Assembly (NCBI GenBank): GCA_020631735.1
Contig: CM036170.1
Location: 69,951,737 to 70,015,736, forward strand
Direction of reading: 5' to 3'
DNA length: 64,000 bases
Source: Saccharum officinarum
Taxonomy: Eukaryota; Streptophyta; Magnoliopsida; Poales; Poaceae
The notes beneath the pieces were generated by a model. The model did no database searches. It saw nothing but the letters and a program-made list of their open reading frames with translations, and was not told the DNA's origin. Of the stretch, positions 23,727-36,600 are shown piece by piece. Position 1 is the first letter of the stretch. Each line of letters begins with the position of its first letter. Made by a program: the position numbers and the translations under genes.

Positions 23727-26414
23727 ATGTCAACGCAGCGTCTCCTACTTCTGTCCCTGCTCTTGGTGGGCCTCAGGCCAAGCTCCAGCCAGGCAAACTC
23801 CCAAGATGGTAAGGCTTCTACATTTTAACGGGTTACAGAAAGAAAGCTGCCACCCTTTCTGGGTAATTTATTCGGAGTTATCGTTCACCTGAAAAAAGAG
23901 TTGAGCCATATTAGTACTGCTTCCTTCTTGCTGCTAAAGTTGAGAGTGCAACAAACTAACCCTTTGTTTCTTTGCTAAAGTTTTGATACTATGATCCAAG
24001 ATAGATGCAGTTGTTGATACAAAAGTGCTCAGCTAATGTTAGCTTAATGAATTCTACAGTTGCGGTGCTTCAGGCATTGAAGAAGAATTGGGAGAATGTG
24101 CTGCAAAACTGGACAGGACCAACCGATCCCTGTACCTCCTGGGATGGAATTTTTTGTTCTAATGGGAGGGTGACCGAAGTGTGAGTACTTGAATAACTAT
24201 AACCTTAAAAAAACTGCACAACACTCTGCTGAAATTTCATGTTTGCAGGAAATTACCAAGCAGGAATCTGCATGGTACATTAAGCAACGCCATAGACCAA
24301 CTCACTGCCTTGACATATCTGTGAGTACTTTACTCCTTAGTTGAAAAAACATGTAGCGAACAATGAAATTTCAGTATTTTCTAACGAAATAACAGAGATG
24401 CTAAAAATAGTGATCACAAGCAGGGAAAAAAATATTTTAACCTACTGATACAAAACACATGCAGGGATCTGTCTAACAACCCAAATCTCGGAGGGCCACT
24501 CACTCCAAACATAGGAAATCTGAAGCAGCTCACAACTCTGTAAGAAATGACAAAAAAGAAAACAAACAAAAATAATAGTGGAAAAAGCTGATGTATCTTG
24601 GTTTTTCTCAGGAATCTGCAAGGATGCAGCTTCACTGGTAATATTCCGAAAGAGATAGGAAACCTAAGCCAGCTCACCTTCCTGTAAGAATTCCCTCCAG
24701 CTTGGATGGAAATCCTTAACGGTCATTTTTATTCTGTACATAATGTGAATTCAATACTAACTAATTGTTCTCATGCAGGGGTTTAAACTCAAATAATTTC
24801 ACTGGTGGAATTCCACCAACACTCGGTCATCTATCAAATCTTTTCTTATTGGACTTGACAGCAAATCAGCTGTCAGGCCAAATCCCAGTTTCAACTAGTT
24901 CGACTCCAGGGTTGGATCAACTTGTTGGGACAAAGCATTTGTAAGTTCTCAAATGCCGTACCACCTCTAGAATAAAAAGAATAATGAAAAATTGATGCTT
25001 AAATGTTCTAATTACCATTTGTTTGATTCACCCATCCAATCAATAGTCACTTTGGTGGGAACCAGTTGATAGGCCCAATAAGCGAAGACCTTTTCAATGC
25101 CAACATGACCCTTGTACATGTGTAAGCTGTGTTCTTGTTTGTGCTAGATAATTTCCTCTATCCATGTGAATCAACTAACTGTTTTCTGTAATCATTATCA
25201 GTTATTTTCAGAACAACAAATTTACTGGCCCGATCCCAGAATCTCTCGGGCTTGTCCAAACACTTGAAAACATGTAAGTACCAGTCAAAATGATTTCCCA
25301 TCAGTCTTGCACAACTATCAGTTTTGCAATTCTTTTTGCTTGCCAGCCTACTAGATGAGAATCAGTTCAGTGGCCCAGTTCCTAAAAGTATTGGCAACCT
25401 ACGTAACCTGACAGGACTGTAAGTAACTAATTACAAGAAACACCAACGAACATATTGTTGCGCTTCAAACTAAACCACAAGTATTTGTTTGTGCAGGAAC
25501 TTATCAAGCAACCTACTGAGCGGGATGGTGCCAGATCTCAGTAATGCAACTCAGCTAACTTATGTGTAAGACAAATATCTCAATGTTCAGGTTGATGATT
25601 CTTTTCTGGTGTTAAGGATTTCTATTTCTCTGTCTGAGCAGGGACCTAAGCAACAATGACTTCACAAGCTCACCAGCACCAGGATGGTTCTCAACGTTGA
25701 CATCCCTGAACACCTTGTAAGTTTCCGAGGATTATTTGAATACGAAATGGATTTAGTAACCTAAAGAGCAATATAAGCAATGTTTGTGCTATTAATGGAT
25801 ATACAGATTCATGGATAATAATGGTCTGACCGGGACAATCCCTAGTAAACTGTTCAGTTTTCCGCAACTGCAGCAAGTGTAATTCTTCATGGCTCATGCA
25901 ACAGTTTTTTGATATGGTAATTACAGAAGTTCATCTGAATGAATAAACTGATGTCTGCTTCATTGCAACTTGGGCAGCTCACTAGTTAACAATGCATTCA
26001 GTGGGACACTTGATATGAAAAGTAACATCAGCCCTCTACTGCGCATGGTTAATTTGACAAACAATCAAATCACCAATGCTAGCGTAGACCCAGGATACAA
26101 CATCAGCCTCATGTAACATCACCTCTCTCTCTCTCTCTCGCGAGGTCTGTCTCTTTGTTGACTAAACATTTGAGCAGCTAAGTGGTATGCAATCTTAACC
26201 ATCTCAGCTTTTGTTGTTGTTTAGATTGACAGGTAATCCTATTCCTATATGCTTACACAACCACAACACCAGTTTCTGCGAAGGCAAGCAAGAGCAGCAA
26301 GTGCCGTACACCAACCAGCCAGCAAATCCTGTGACTTCACAAAACAGCGCATGCACCACCTCCTTCCATGGTGCGATGGTATTCATTGGTCTAGTCCTGT
26401 ACTCCCTGTTTTAG
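23727..26414 (+). CDS. LRR-VIII-1-type receptor-like protein without kinase (gene A, 447 aa)
   Basis: First of three tandem paralogs. A signal peptide (about residues 1-24, MSTQRLLLLSLLLVGLRPSS) is followed by a Cys-bearing cap with DPCTSWDGIFC. LRR units of about 24 residues follow (about 67-385), most in 69-75-bp single-repeat exons. A short Cys-containing tail closes the protein. In paralogs B and C the tail continues into about 130 more ectodomain residues, a membrane helix and a kinase. Here the reading frame instead diverges after residues TSFHG and ends AMVFIGLVLYSLF and a stop. Every exon is open and in phase. It may be a GPI-anchored or secreted LRR protein, or a truncated pseudogene. 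Function is not known; the family senses extracellular signals, and Arabidopsis HPCA1 senses H2O2. Confidence 0.82.
23727..26414 (+). other. Exon map of LRR gene A (14 exons)
   Basis: Exons: 23727-23808, 24060-24180, 24249-24320, 24465-24539, 24612-24683, 24779-24940, 25047-25121, 25202-25273, 25347-25418, 25497-25565, 25642-25716, 25807-25878, 25978-26112, 26225-26414. They sum to 1,344 nt including the stop. Inner exons keep phase 2, as in genes B and C. Confidence 0.85.
26128..26141. repeat. TC microsatellite in gene A intron
   Basis: A short (CT)n run just after the donor of exon 13, in the last intron of gene A. Confidence 0.85.
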
Positions 26415-26545
26415 CATGTTCTGTGGATCGAACGTTTGGGTGTTGCATTGTTTTGTGTAGTAGTACTAGAGTAATAATGCTCCTCCTGTAAATCTGGAAA
26501 CCCTAGCGTCCTGCTTTCTATAATAAATAGGGATGATGCCCTTAT

Positions 26546-26767
26546 GGGGTGTTTGGTTGGAGGAGTTAAAGTTTAATAAATACTGTAGCACTTTCGTCTT
26601 ATTTGATAAAAAGTTTCTAATCTTGGACTAATGAGATTTAATAGATTCGTCTCGTAAATTACTCCTAATCTGTGCCGACATGCATGTAATTAATCTACAT
26701 TTAGTACTCCATGCATTTGAGAAAACATTGATGTGATATGAGTTAACTCCTGGAAACCAAACATGCC
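26546..26767. mobile_element. MITE-like element after gene A
   Basis: The ends gggtgtttggttgg and ccaaacatgccc form an imperfect inverted repeat. The interior carries 'tactgtagcactttcgtctt' and 'gattcgtctcgtaaatta', words of the family seen at 19175 and 27115. Confidence 0.65.
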
Positions 26768-27114
26768 CTTAGTCTTGCGATTGCGCCATTGCCAGCCTAG
26801 CTTTCCTAACTAGCAAACTAGAAGGGACGATAATCCCTTTTCCAGGCAAAGGATTCCCAACAAATCAATTGATGGTACGGAGCAGTCAGGAACTCCGGAT
26901 GCTATTGCTAGCGTACCTGGCGATGAACGTACGGCTGGCGGGCTTCGTGAGGATAGCAGGCGAGGTCAGAATGCAGTCCGCCCGCCCTTATCAAGCACGA
27001 TTGGCCATTGTTCCACTTTCTGCTGTAGGCCTCTGCTTCCCACAGGACGAACGGAAAGAACAGCAGTTTCTGCTTCATTGCATTTTTCCCCCTGTTACAA
27101 TTTACTTTTGATTC

Positions 27115-27350
27115 GGGCTGTGTTCAGATCCAAAATATTTGGGGGGAAATATTCCTGTAGCACTTTCGTTGTTATTTGGTAAAATTTATCCAACCATGAA
27201 TTAATTAGGCTCAAAAGATTCATCTCGACCTTTACAGACAAACTGTACAATTAGTTATTTTTTTACCTATATTTAATGCTCTATGCATGTGTCCAAAGAT
27301 TCGATGTGACATGTGACAGAGAAAATATTTTGGGAAGTAAACGGGGCCTG
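27115..27350. mobile_element. MITE-like element (same family as 19175-19418)
   Basis: It carries the ordered words 'ctgtagcactttcgttgtta', 'ggctcaaaagattcatctcg', 'atgctctatgcatgtgtcca' and 'aagattcgatgtgac', ending 'aagtaaacggggcc'. The ends are degenerate. Confidence 0.65.
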
Positions 27351-27478
27351 GATAAATTATTATCGGACACACTGCTTCTTGTTTTTCTGTGAATGGACAC
27401 ACTGCTTCATGTGGCGTATATGGGTCTAGTCAGACTGGGCTTTAGAGTTTAGAGAAGGCAAGGCCCAATTGATCCGAT

Positions 27479-27776
27479 CTAAAACTGTCTCCAACAATAA
27501 CATCCAAAATACAAGACTCATTTAACGTTTGGATAGCACTACAGGTAAAGGGTTCAATACCTATTTGATATCTTCTCCAACAACAGGACCCAAAAGAGAA
27601 TCCTTTCTGCAAATGGGTTTCTAGGAGAGAGGATACTCATATTTGGGTTGTGCCTCTCAGACAATCCAAAATGGGTCTCCCGTATAGGTACTCTGTTGGA
27701 GGCTGATTTTGAGTCTCCTGCCACCCATTTTGGGTTTGGATACCCATATAGGTCACCTATTAGAGACAGTCTAAGT
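27479..27776. mobile_element. MITE-like element with ACTGTCTC termini
   Basis: The left end 'aaactgtctccaacaat' and right end 'attagagacagtctaag' are inverted complements. The interior has several 'ccaaaatgggt' and 'acccattttgggt' words on both strands. Confidence 0.7.
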
Positions 27777-27829
27777 GTAGCTGAGTTGGAAGTATATTTT
27801 TTTTGCTAAAATACTGGTAGGGCTAGAGC

Positions 27830-28620
27830 CCGACGCACTTCCCGCACCCTGCCGCATCATACCCCCCGCCCGCGCCCATCCCGCGGCAGCGCCCCACGTC
27901 CTGGACGTAGCAGCGCTGCTCGCATCGCACCACGCCTCGCCCCGCGTCCCATCCCGCTCCAGCACCATCGAGCTCCACATCTAGGTCGAGCTCGAACTGT
28001 TGCGGTAAGATAGAGGGAAGGGAAGGGAAGGAAAGGGAGGGGAGGGAGAGAAGAGGAGAGGGCGAGACACGCCGCGCGAGGAAGATACGAGGTAGGAGCC
28101 AAAGCCCTGCAGCAGGCTACTGTCCACCAGCCATCGGCGCCATTGCAAACATGTACAACACTAGATCTACTTTTAAAACATTCAGATGAAAACATTTGCA
28201 ACATACGTCTGAAACAAACGAAACACTTAAAATACGCGCTTGGAACATACATGTATAGCGATAACAATATATGCAACATCTAGATCTACTTTTGTAACAT
28301 CTAGATAAAAAACTTACAACATAAGTTTAAAACATCTAAAACACTTACAATATACGCTTGAAACATGCGTGTATAGCTATAACAACATATGCAACATCCA
28401 GCTGAAACACTTGAAACATACGTCTGAAACACCTGAAACACTTAAAAACATATGCTTGCAACATGCAATATTGTCATTGCAATATATGCAACATCTCAGA
28501 TATAATTTTGTAATATCCAGATGAAACATTTAAAGCATAAGTATGAAACGCCTAAAACACTTCAAACATAAGTCTGAAACGCCTGAAACACTTGAAACAT
28601 AGCACCCCCAGCGGCTACGA
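27830..28620. repeat. GC-rich block followed by degenerate 'gaaacatatgcaacat' tandem words
   Basis: From about 28140 the sequence is built of short diverged units such as 'aacatctagatctactttt', 'gcttgaaacatgcgtgtata' and 'tgaaacacttgaaacatacg'. Similar words (aaacatatgcaacat) reappear at 32095-32180. It is likely the non-coding part of a transposon; the class is unknown. Confidence 0.55.
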
Positions 28621-28789
28621 CCTACCTAGTGGGGTACTGCGGTAGCCAACAAGCTCGGGGCATGGAGACGTCGCTCCACGCGCTTTGTGATCGTCGGTGT
28701 GGCCCATCGCTCCTCCTATGATTATCTCGTGCCCGCTCGCAGCCTAGGCTCACACCCGTCTATCGGATCGAGATGACGTACTAGAGGAG

Positions 28790-29890
28790 GGTGAATAGTC
28801 CTTTCTAAAACTTAATCGCGTCGGCTAACCGAAATAAATACAAAATTAAAACTATCGGTCTAGCCAAGACACACCCCTCTAAGTTCATAAGCACCTTATG
28901 AAGATCCTAATTAGACAACAAAGGTGTCGTGCTAGCTAGAGCTCACCTCGGGGGAGCTCTACATAATTCTAGTAAGCAAAAGCACGAAGCCACCTAAGTT
29001 CACTAGCAATGCTCAATAACAAGGCTACACAAGTCAAATTATAGAGTGCAAATTACTTAGCTACACAAACTAAGCAAAGTGACTAAAAGGTTACTAAAAC
29101 TAAATTAGCCATGCAAGGGAGCTATTTCTATGCCACACAAACAAGAAGGTAACTAGCAAGCTACACAAGCTAACTAATTACAAGAGCAACTATACAAGCA
29201 CAATGTATATGAAAGTAAATACAAGCTTGTGTTGCATAGAATGCAAACCACCGAGAAGATGATGAAGACAATATTGACACGGTGATTTTTCTCCTGAGGT
29301 TCACGAGGTTGCCACCAAGCTACGTCCTCAGTGTGTCGACCGCTCACCCAGTGGTTCGGCGGCTAATTGGCATCACCCGCCAAACTCACACGTCGGGCAC
29401 TGCAAGAACCTACCTCACTAGTGAGGGTAGCTCAATGACATGCTTTACTAGAGTTGCTCTTCGCGATTCCCGCGGGGTGAGCACAATCCTCCTCACAAAT
29501 CCTTCTCCGGAGCACCGCACAATCTTCTCGCATGCTTCAATGGAGTCACAAGCCACCAAGCCATCTCGGAGGTGGCAACCTCCAAGAGTAACAAGCACCA
29601 CCGGCTTGCAACATGATCACCTAGTGCCACTCAATACAATCTCATGATGCAATCATACTAGAATCGCTTACTCACTCGATCGGATGAACACGATCAAGCT
29701 CAAGTGAGTTAGAGGGCTCCCAAACACATCTATACAAGCCACCAAGGCTCAAAGGTGCTCAACAATCGCCCAAGGCCAGCCAAGGGGCTATTTATAAGCC
29801 TCCACATGAAAAGAGCCGTTGTACCCCTTCATGTCACAGAACCGCCCAATTTATACAAGTTCAAATACGACTGTCCTCGTTTAACATGTT
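28790..29890 (+). repeat. Grass interspersed repeat, copy 2
   Basis: It starts 'tagaggagggtgaatagtcc' and follows the same order of words as 14403-17000, without the solo-LTR interruption. It ends near 'gctatttataagcctccac'. Class not determined. Confidence 0.6.
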
Positions 29891-32800
29891 GACCCGCACA
29901 TACTTTCACTCATATAAACCCGGTAGTCCACCGAGTGTCATGACAAATCTCGGTAAATCAACTTCACAACTAAGACCATAATAGATTAAACAAATACACA
30001 TCACATACACAAAGTTATAGCAGAAATAATATTACAAATGAGTTCACGAATAAGAGTACAAGTTTGGGTTTTAAAACCGCTTAGTGAAAAAACATAGCTT
30101 TCAAATTATTACAATAATATAAGTTCCAAATACATTGCTAGCATAAGTGACATTCTCTGACAAAAACATGTAGATGAGAAATGAATACAGAATCGCCGAG
30201 CCCACCGGCGGTTAGCCACCATCTTCATAGGCCGAGAACTGCACCCGCAACATGGTGGGATAAACCCTGAGTACGAGAGGTACTCAGCTAGACTTACCCA
30301 TCATAAACCAAAAATAAAATGACACCAAGGAGTATGCAAGGCTTTATCAGTGGATCTAGCTTGACAACATTTTTGCATAAAATCTTATATGCAGATAAAC
30401 ACCATTTATTACTTAAGCACCAAGTTAATAGTCATTATCCTGTCATCTAGATTAGCACCTACTCTATAGCAATCACTTAATTAAGGAGCAAACATTAATA
30501 ACCATATTAGGTATAATAAGGCCATCATCAATATCATCATTCCTGAACCATCAAGTTATTTAGTGTGACTACAATGGAGATAATCCTATCAAGTTTCTCA
30601 CTAACCAAGAGAGACGACAACTCAAATCGATTACTACCCAGCTGGGGAATTATTACTAACACAAACCCATGACTTCCTCCGTCGAGGAGCATTAGGTCAC
30701 CTTTGATACAACTCAAAAATCGCGGGCCCGATTAGCTTCGCACTCTCAGGGATACCATGCCACCAGGACATTCAGGACTTTCAAACACCTGCCCTTGGAC
30801 ACTAGTAACGGCTCCCCTCTGAGGCACACTTTCACTTACCGATTTTTGGTCTGAGTGGAGCTACTCGGCTTCGCGGTTGGTTTATCAGATCCGGCTAGCT
30901 TAGTGAGAGGCATGCATTGAAAATGACAAGAAATGCTCCATGCCTCAGTCCTTAATCGACACGGACGAGGATAGATCCACACCCAAGACCTCCATGCCTT
31001 GTTGCTTTACTATCATCATCTTGTCCGGTCTTATTTTATATTATTAACATATGGTTTTTTTCACGATAGCAAATATAGCCAACCGTGACCAGATAGATCC
31101 CTATATCTCACAGGCGACAGGAGATCACTCGACTTCTACTGGTTTAAGCAGGACTAAGCATTTACTCGATCCTGACTAAATAGGATTCGGGGTATGTATA
31201 CTGGACAAGGAAGGATATAATGCAACAAAGGTTCTAGACAACTCCTATACTTAATGTAACAATACATATATAACATGTATACTCAATTGCTTTCATAAAG
31301 TAGGAGGCTTATAATGCTTTGGGGCTTGCCTGAGATTCAACACTAGGTCAGTGTTTGTTAAATGACTCTCGCTTGGCAAGCATCTCCCATTCTGGCACTT
31401 ACTTTGTCTTTCCATCTTCGGAATATGTCCACCAAACACCATCTTCAGGCTCGGCTCCAACATCATGTCCTTCACATGGTTCATCTAGCGTACCTAGATG
31501 AGGTGCAGTAATGCATATGTATGAATGCATAGAAGTGCAACACACAAAGCATTCATAAAAGTGTACCAAACTAATATAAGCACCTAGAGCTATTTAACTT
31601 AATCACCACTCAGGCATAACATAGGAGATGACAAGCATATCAAGCATGACACCCAAGTTACTTGAGTACAGCTAGGGCAAATATTCATCAATCAATGTCA
31701 ACTTAACATATTTGACCATCAAGAGTAAGCTAAAGCAATCAACCTATACATACAGTTCCTGAACAGCAGCACAACAGTCACTTGTTTCAGTCACAAACAG
31801 AGATCCAGACACACAATAAAGGTGATCCTAGATTTTCTGGAAAGCTAATAAAATTGTCTACAACTTTGTTATTTACACCTAGAGCTGATTCTACAGCTAA
31901 CTAAGTCAAAACACACCAAGAATCAGATCTGCACAAACAATGGGCAGAAAACTGATATGAACTTCAGAGATGCATATACAGAGTTCCCATCCAACAAATG
32001 TGATTCTTAACTTTTTAGAAAGATTATTGTAACACCCCAGGTGTTAGGCTTGCATTGCAGGAGTCTAAGCATCATTTGTTCACTTATGAGCATGGAACAT
32101 ATGGAACACACTTGTGAAACATATGTGATGCACTAGTGAAACATCTGCAACATCTCCTTGAAACATATGCAACATACCCTTGTTAATTATGTTTCAATGT
32201 GTGTATGTTAGATGCTCATGCTTGGTAATGCAAGTGAGTGTTGGCGTCACTTCTTTCATGTGTCTCCCATCACTCTCTATCTATAGTGACCCCTGGGAAA
32301 AGTTTTGTGAAGTTTGGAATCAAAAAGTCACATGAAATGATAAGTTATATGCTTGTTTGGATTATAACTAAAACATGTTTTGGAAACAATGAAACATGCC
32401 TTTACATTCCATGTGGGCTTTCATGTGAACTAGTGCTTAGGCAACATACAAGTGCGACATGTGCAACAAACCTTTGCAACATGTGGAACAACTTAGGGAA
32501 ACATTGGTAACTTGTACCTTGCAACAAAACAATGAAACAATTGAAACAACTATAGCATTTCACTTAATTCCTATGTTTCAATGCATGTGAGGCCTATATT
32601 CTTGTGCAACCTATGCATGGTGTGTATGTTTAGCCTCTACAATACCTTAACTATGATTAGGACACTTAATGGAGCAATGTTCATGTTGACCATGTTGACT
32701 AATTAAGTCTCTAAGTGATAGTTGACCTTGATTTGATCTTGTTTGACCTAGAAAGCACAATTGCTTGACTATTTTAAAAGGGTAGCTAAAAGCATTTTCC

Positions 32801-33550
32801 TGTAGCTGCACCCTTAAACAAAGTTGTAGCAAATTTATTATAGAACAAAAGTTGTTTAATGATCATCTCATGAAAAAACCAGAACAATCTCAAAGGTTGC
32901 CCACAAGCCAGGAATAGGGGCTGATTGACACTTGCAAAATTTGGCTAAGTCCTTATGCTTTTTTAGTGCTAAGTGCCTTAGTTGGAGCTTTATATCTTGC
33001 AACACAAGCTGATTCAAACCTTGATCCTTAAATAATAATTGTAGTTTGGTTTGAGTACTATAAACTTTGTTTAATGATCAAGAGCTGATTTTGTTCCTAG
33101 CTTGGTCAAATAGGGTTCGCAAAATCGAATCTTGTGCTATTTTCAGGGATGAAAAATTTGGCCAAGTCTGGGATGGCTGCATTTTCGGGTTTCAGTTTTC
33201 GTTTACCCTTCTTTGGTGATTTATCAATTGCAAACCAAACCGAATTAGACTATGATCCTTTGAGAAAAGTTTGAGTACTCATGTAGGTCTAGCTGATGGT
33301 GAAATTTATTAATCAAATCAGTGCACGGATAAGGGGATAGGGAAGGGGAAAGATGAGAGTTTCAGTCGGCTTGCAAACTGAACTGTAGCAATCGGTTTTG
33401 AGGTACCCACATTTGAAGCTTTGTATCTTGCGAAGAAGGCCGAATCAGACTTGACACTTAAAGAAAAGTTGGAGATCTCATGTAGCTCTACAACTTTGGT
33501 TACTACAACTTTTGTGCCAAATTTACTAACGTATTAAGAGTTACAGAGGG
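29891..33550. other. Repeat-derived spacer up to the assembly gap
   Basis: AT-rich sequence without a supported gene. At about 32033 the word 'tgtaacaccccaggtgtta' resembles the start of many grass LTRs, but the other end is not in view, possibly because of the gap. Phrases at about 30230-30300 ('gagtacgagaggtactcagc') are of the kind found in large grass retroelements; I cannot assign a family. Confidence 0.4.
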
Positions 33551-33650
33551 NNNNNNNNNNNNNNNNNNNNNNNNNNNNNNNNNNNNNNNNNNNNNNNNNN
33601 NNNNNNNNNNNNNNNNNNNNNNNNNNNNNNNNNNNNNNNNNNNNNNNNNN
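33551..33650. other. Assembly gap (100 N)
   Basis: A run of exactly 100 N, a conventional placeholder, so the true size is unknown. It hides the first exon and start of LRR gene B. Confidence 0.99.
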
Positions 33651-36600
33651 AAAAGCTGGACAGGTTCAACCGATCCCTGCACCTCCTGGGTTGGAATTCC
33701 TGTTCCAATGGTCAGGTGACAGAAATGTGAGTGCTCAATAAACCTTCTTCTCTTAACAAATAATCAAACGCTCTGATGAAACCTGGTGTTTGCAGGAGAT
33801 TAGCAAGCATGAATCTGCAAGGTACATTAAGCAATGCCATAGGCCAACTATCTGCTTTGAAATATCTGTGAGTCCACTGTCCTCGGAATGAAAATAACTC
33901 ACTTTAACTAACAATAATACTTAAGTATTTTCTCAAGAAATCTTATCACAACATAGAACTACAGTCAGTTAGATGCTACAACCTACCAGTTTACCTAGAG
34001 ATCAACAAAAGAGAAAACAGACGTTAAGCTACTGCCATAACTACATGCAGGGATCTGTCTAACAACCAAAACCTCGGGGTCCACTTACTCCAAATATTGG
34101 AAATCTGAAGCAGCTCACCACTCTGTAAGAAATGACATTTCATGATAACACTATTTTTTTTTGAGGGATCTGCAAAGATCACAAAAAAGGAGGAGGAACG
34201 CTGACCTATCTTGGTTCTCTCAGGATTTTGCTTGGATGCAAGTTCACAGGGAATATCCCAGAAGAAATAGGCAACTTATCACAGCTCACATTCCTGTAAG
34301 AAGTCACTCAAATTCAGAAGAAAATAAAAACGGACAATATTCAGTTTGTCATGTGAATTCAGTTAACTATTTCCTTGTGCAGGGCACTAAACTCAAATAA
34401 CTTCACTGGTGGAATTCCACCAACACTTGGCCTCCTTTCAAATCTTTTCTGGTTGGACATGTCAGCAAATCAGTTGTCAGGACAAATACCAGTTTCTCCA
34501 GGGTTGAATCAACTTGTCAACACGAGTCATTTGTAAGTTCTCAAATGTTTTACCAACTCTAGCATAAAAAGAACAAAAACCGTAGCTTAAATGTTCTAAC
34601 TGCGTACGGATGCATACATGCAATCAACAGCCACTTCAGTGAGAACCAGTTGACAGGCCCGATGAGCGAAAGCCTTTTCAGTGACAAGATGAACCTTATA
34701 CATGTGTAAGCTGTGTTCCTCATTTGCAATAGCAACTCTCTATTTATTTCTGTCACCACAGTATGTCACTGCTTTCTGTAACCGTCGCCAGGATATTTAA
34801 TAATAACAACTTTACTGGACCAATCCCAGCATCTATTGGAAAAGTCAAATCACTTCAAATAATGTAAGTACCAGATAAATCATGTTCTCCATCAATCTTG
34901 CACAGTGTTTTGAGCATTTTCACAATTGTTGCCAGCCGACTAGATCATAACCAGTTCAGCGGTCCAGTTCCCAATAGTATTGCTGCCCTAAGTAACCTGA
35001 TGGAACTGTGAGTAACTAAATTTCAAAGAATACCAACGGATATTTCATGATACTAGAAAATTTACATTGCAAATATCCATTTTGGTTCTTGGCTTCTTGC
35101 AGGAGCTTAGCAAACAACCAACTGAACGGGACCGTGCCGGATCTCACTGATGTAACCCAGCTAGATTATGTGTAAGAAAAATATACCACATTCAAGTTAA
35201 AGATTTGTTTTCTGCGGTTAATTTTTTCTTTATCTAAGCAGAGACCTAAGCAATAATAACTTTGCAAGCTCGACAGCACCAGGATGGTTTTCAATGTTGA
35301 CATCCCTAAATACCATGTGAGTTTTTCAAGATTAACGAAATCAATTAAATGTAAAGCTACAATACAGATAATGTTTCTGGTTGGATATGCAGATTTATGG
35401 ATAATGACGATCTTAATGGGACAATACCGAGTGCTATGTTCAGTCTCCCCAACCTGCAGCAAGTGTAATTCATTAATTGACTTGTTCCATGATTCCCTTG
35501 AATATCTAAAGAGTTCAACTGAGTAATTTGTTGTGCATTCTGCGATGTCACAACTTGTCATGCAGATCACTAGCTAGGAACGCGTTCAGTGGGAAACTTA
35601 ATCTGACAGGTAACATCAGCTCGCAGTTGCAGGTTGTTAATTTGGCATCTAATCAAATCATTGAAGCGAATGTAACGGGCTACAGCAACAGCCTTATGTA
35701 AGCATTGTCCTCTCAAACAGAAATGATTATATGCTTGCATGCTTACCGGCATGCATTTTTTAACCATCATGGTTTTTGTTCTTATCCAGATTAACAGAGA
35801 ATCCTGTATGTTTGGATAACATTAGTTTCTGCACACTCAAGCAAAAGCAGCAAGCGCCATATGCCACTAACCTTGGCCCATGTGCTGCCATTCCATGCCC
35901 CTTTGATCAGTCAGCAAGTCCAGTCACTTCACAGAACTGTGCATGCACCAATCCCTTTCAGGGTTTGATGATCTTCCAAGCACCCGCCTTCTCTGATGTC
36001 ATAAGTCCCACGATGTTCCAACTTCTGGAGTCAACGCTTATGCAGAACCTTAGCCTGGCACCACGATCAGTTGCCATTTCCAATGTTCAATTCAGTCCAG
36101 GAAACCCTCTAATATTCACAGTGAAGATTTTTCCAGCCAGTGGAACGAGCTTCAATCGCTCAGAAGTCATAAGAATCGTTTCTCCTCTGGTCAACCAAAC
36201 TTATAAAGCCCCAACTAATTTTGGACCATACAGCTTCATAGCGAGCACATACTTTCCAGGTATGTAAACAGTACCATTCCACAAGGTGTGTACCATCTTT
36301 GTCTGACATATCTTGAATTGCTAATAGTCCATTTCAGCTCCCAGCAATAAAAAATCCTCAATGGGCAAGGCAGCAATAATTGGAATAGCAATCGCGGGTG
36401 TTGTCCTTATTCTTGGCCTTATTGTGGTAGCAATATATGCTCTACGACAGAAAAGAATAGCCAAGGAGGCAGTAGAGCGAACTACAAATCCTTTCGGTAA
36501 TGTGTTATTTCACAACTAACTTCAGTCGAATAGAAGATGTGGTATATATGTGCATGCACTTGTATCCATTTTGAGCTAGCTACTATATTTAATTCTAGGG

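Noticed and set aside
28140..28600. Regularly recurring short words, at first suggestive of a spaced array
   Set aside because: The units vary in length and sequence and have no constant spacers, so this is a degenerate tandem repeat of a plant transposon and not a CRISPR array.
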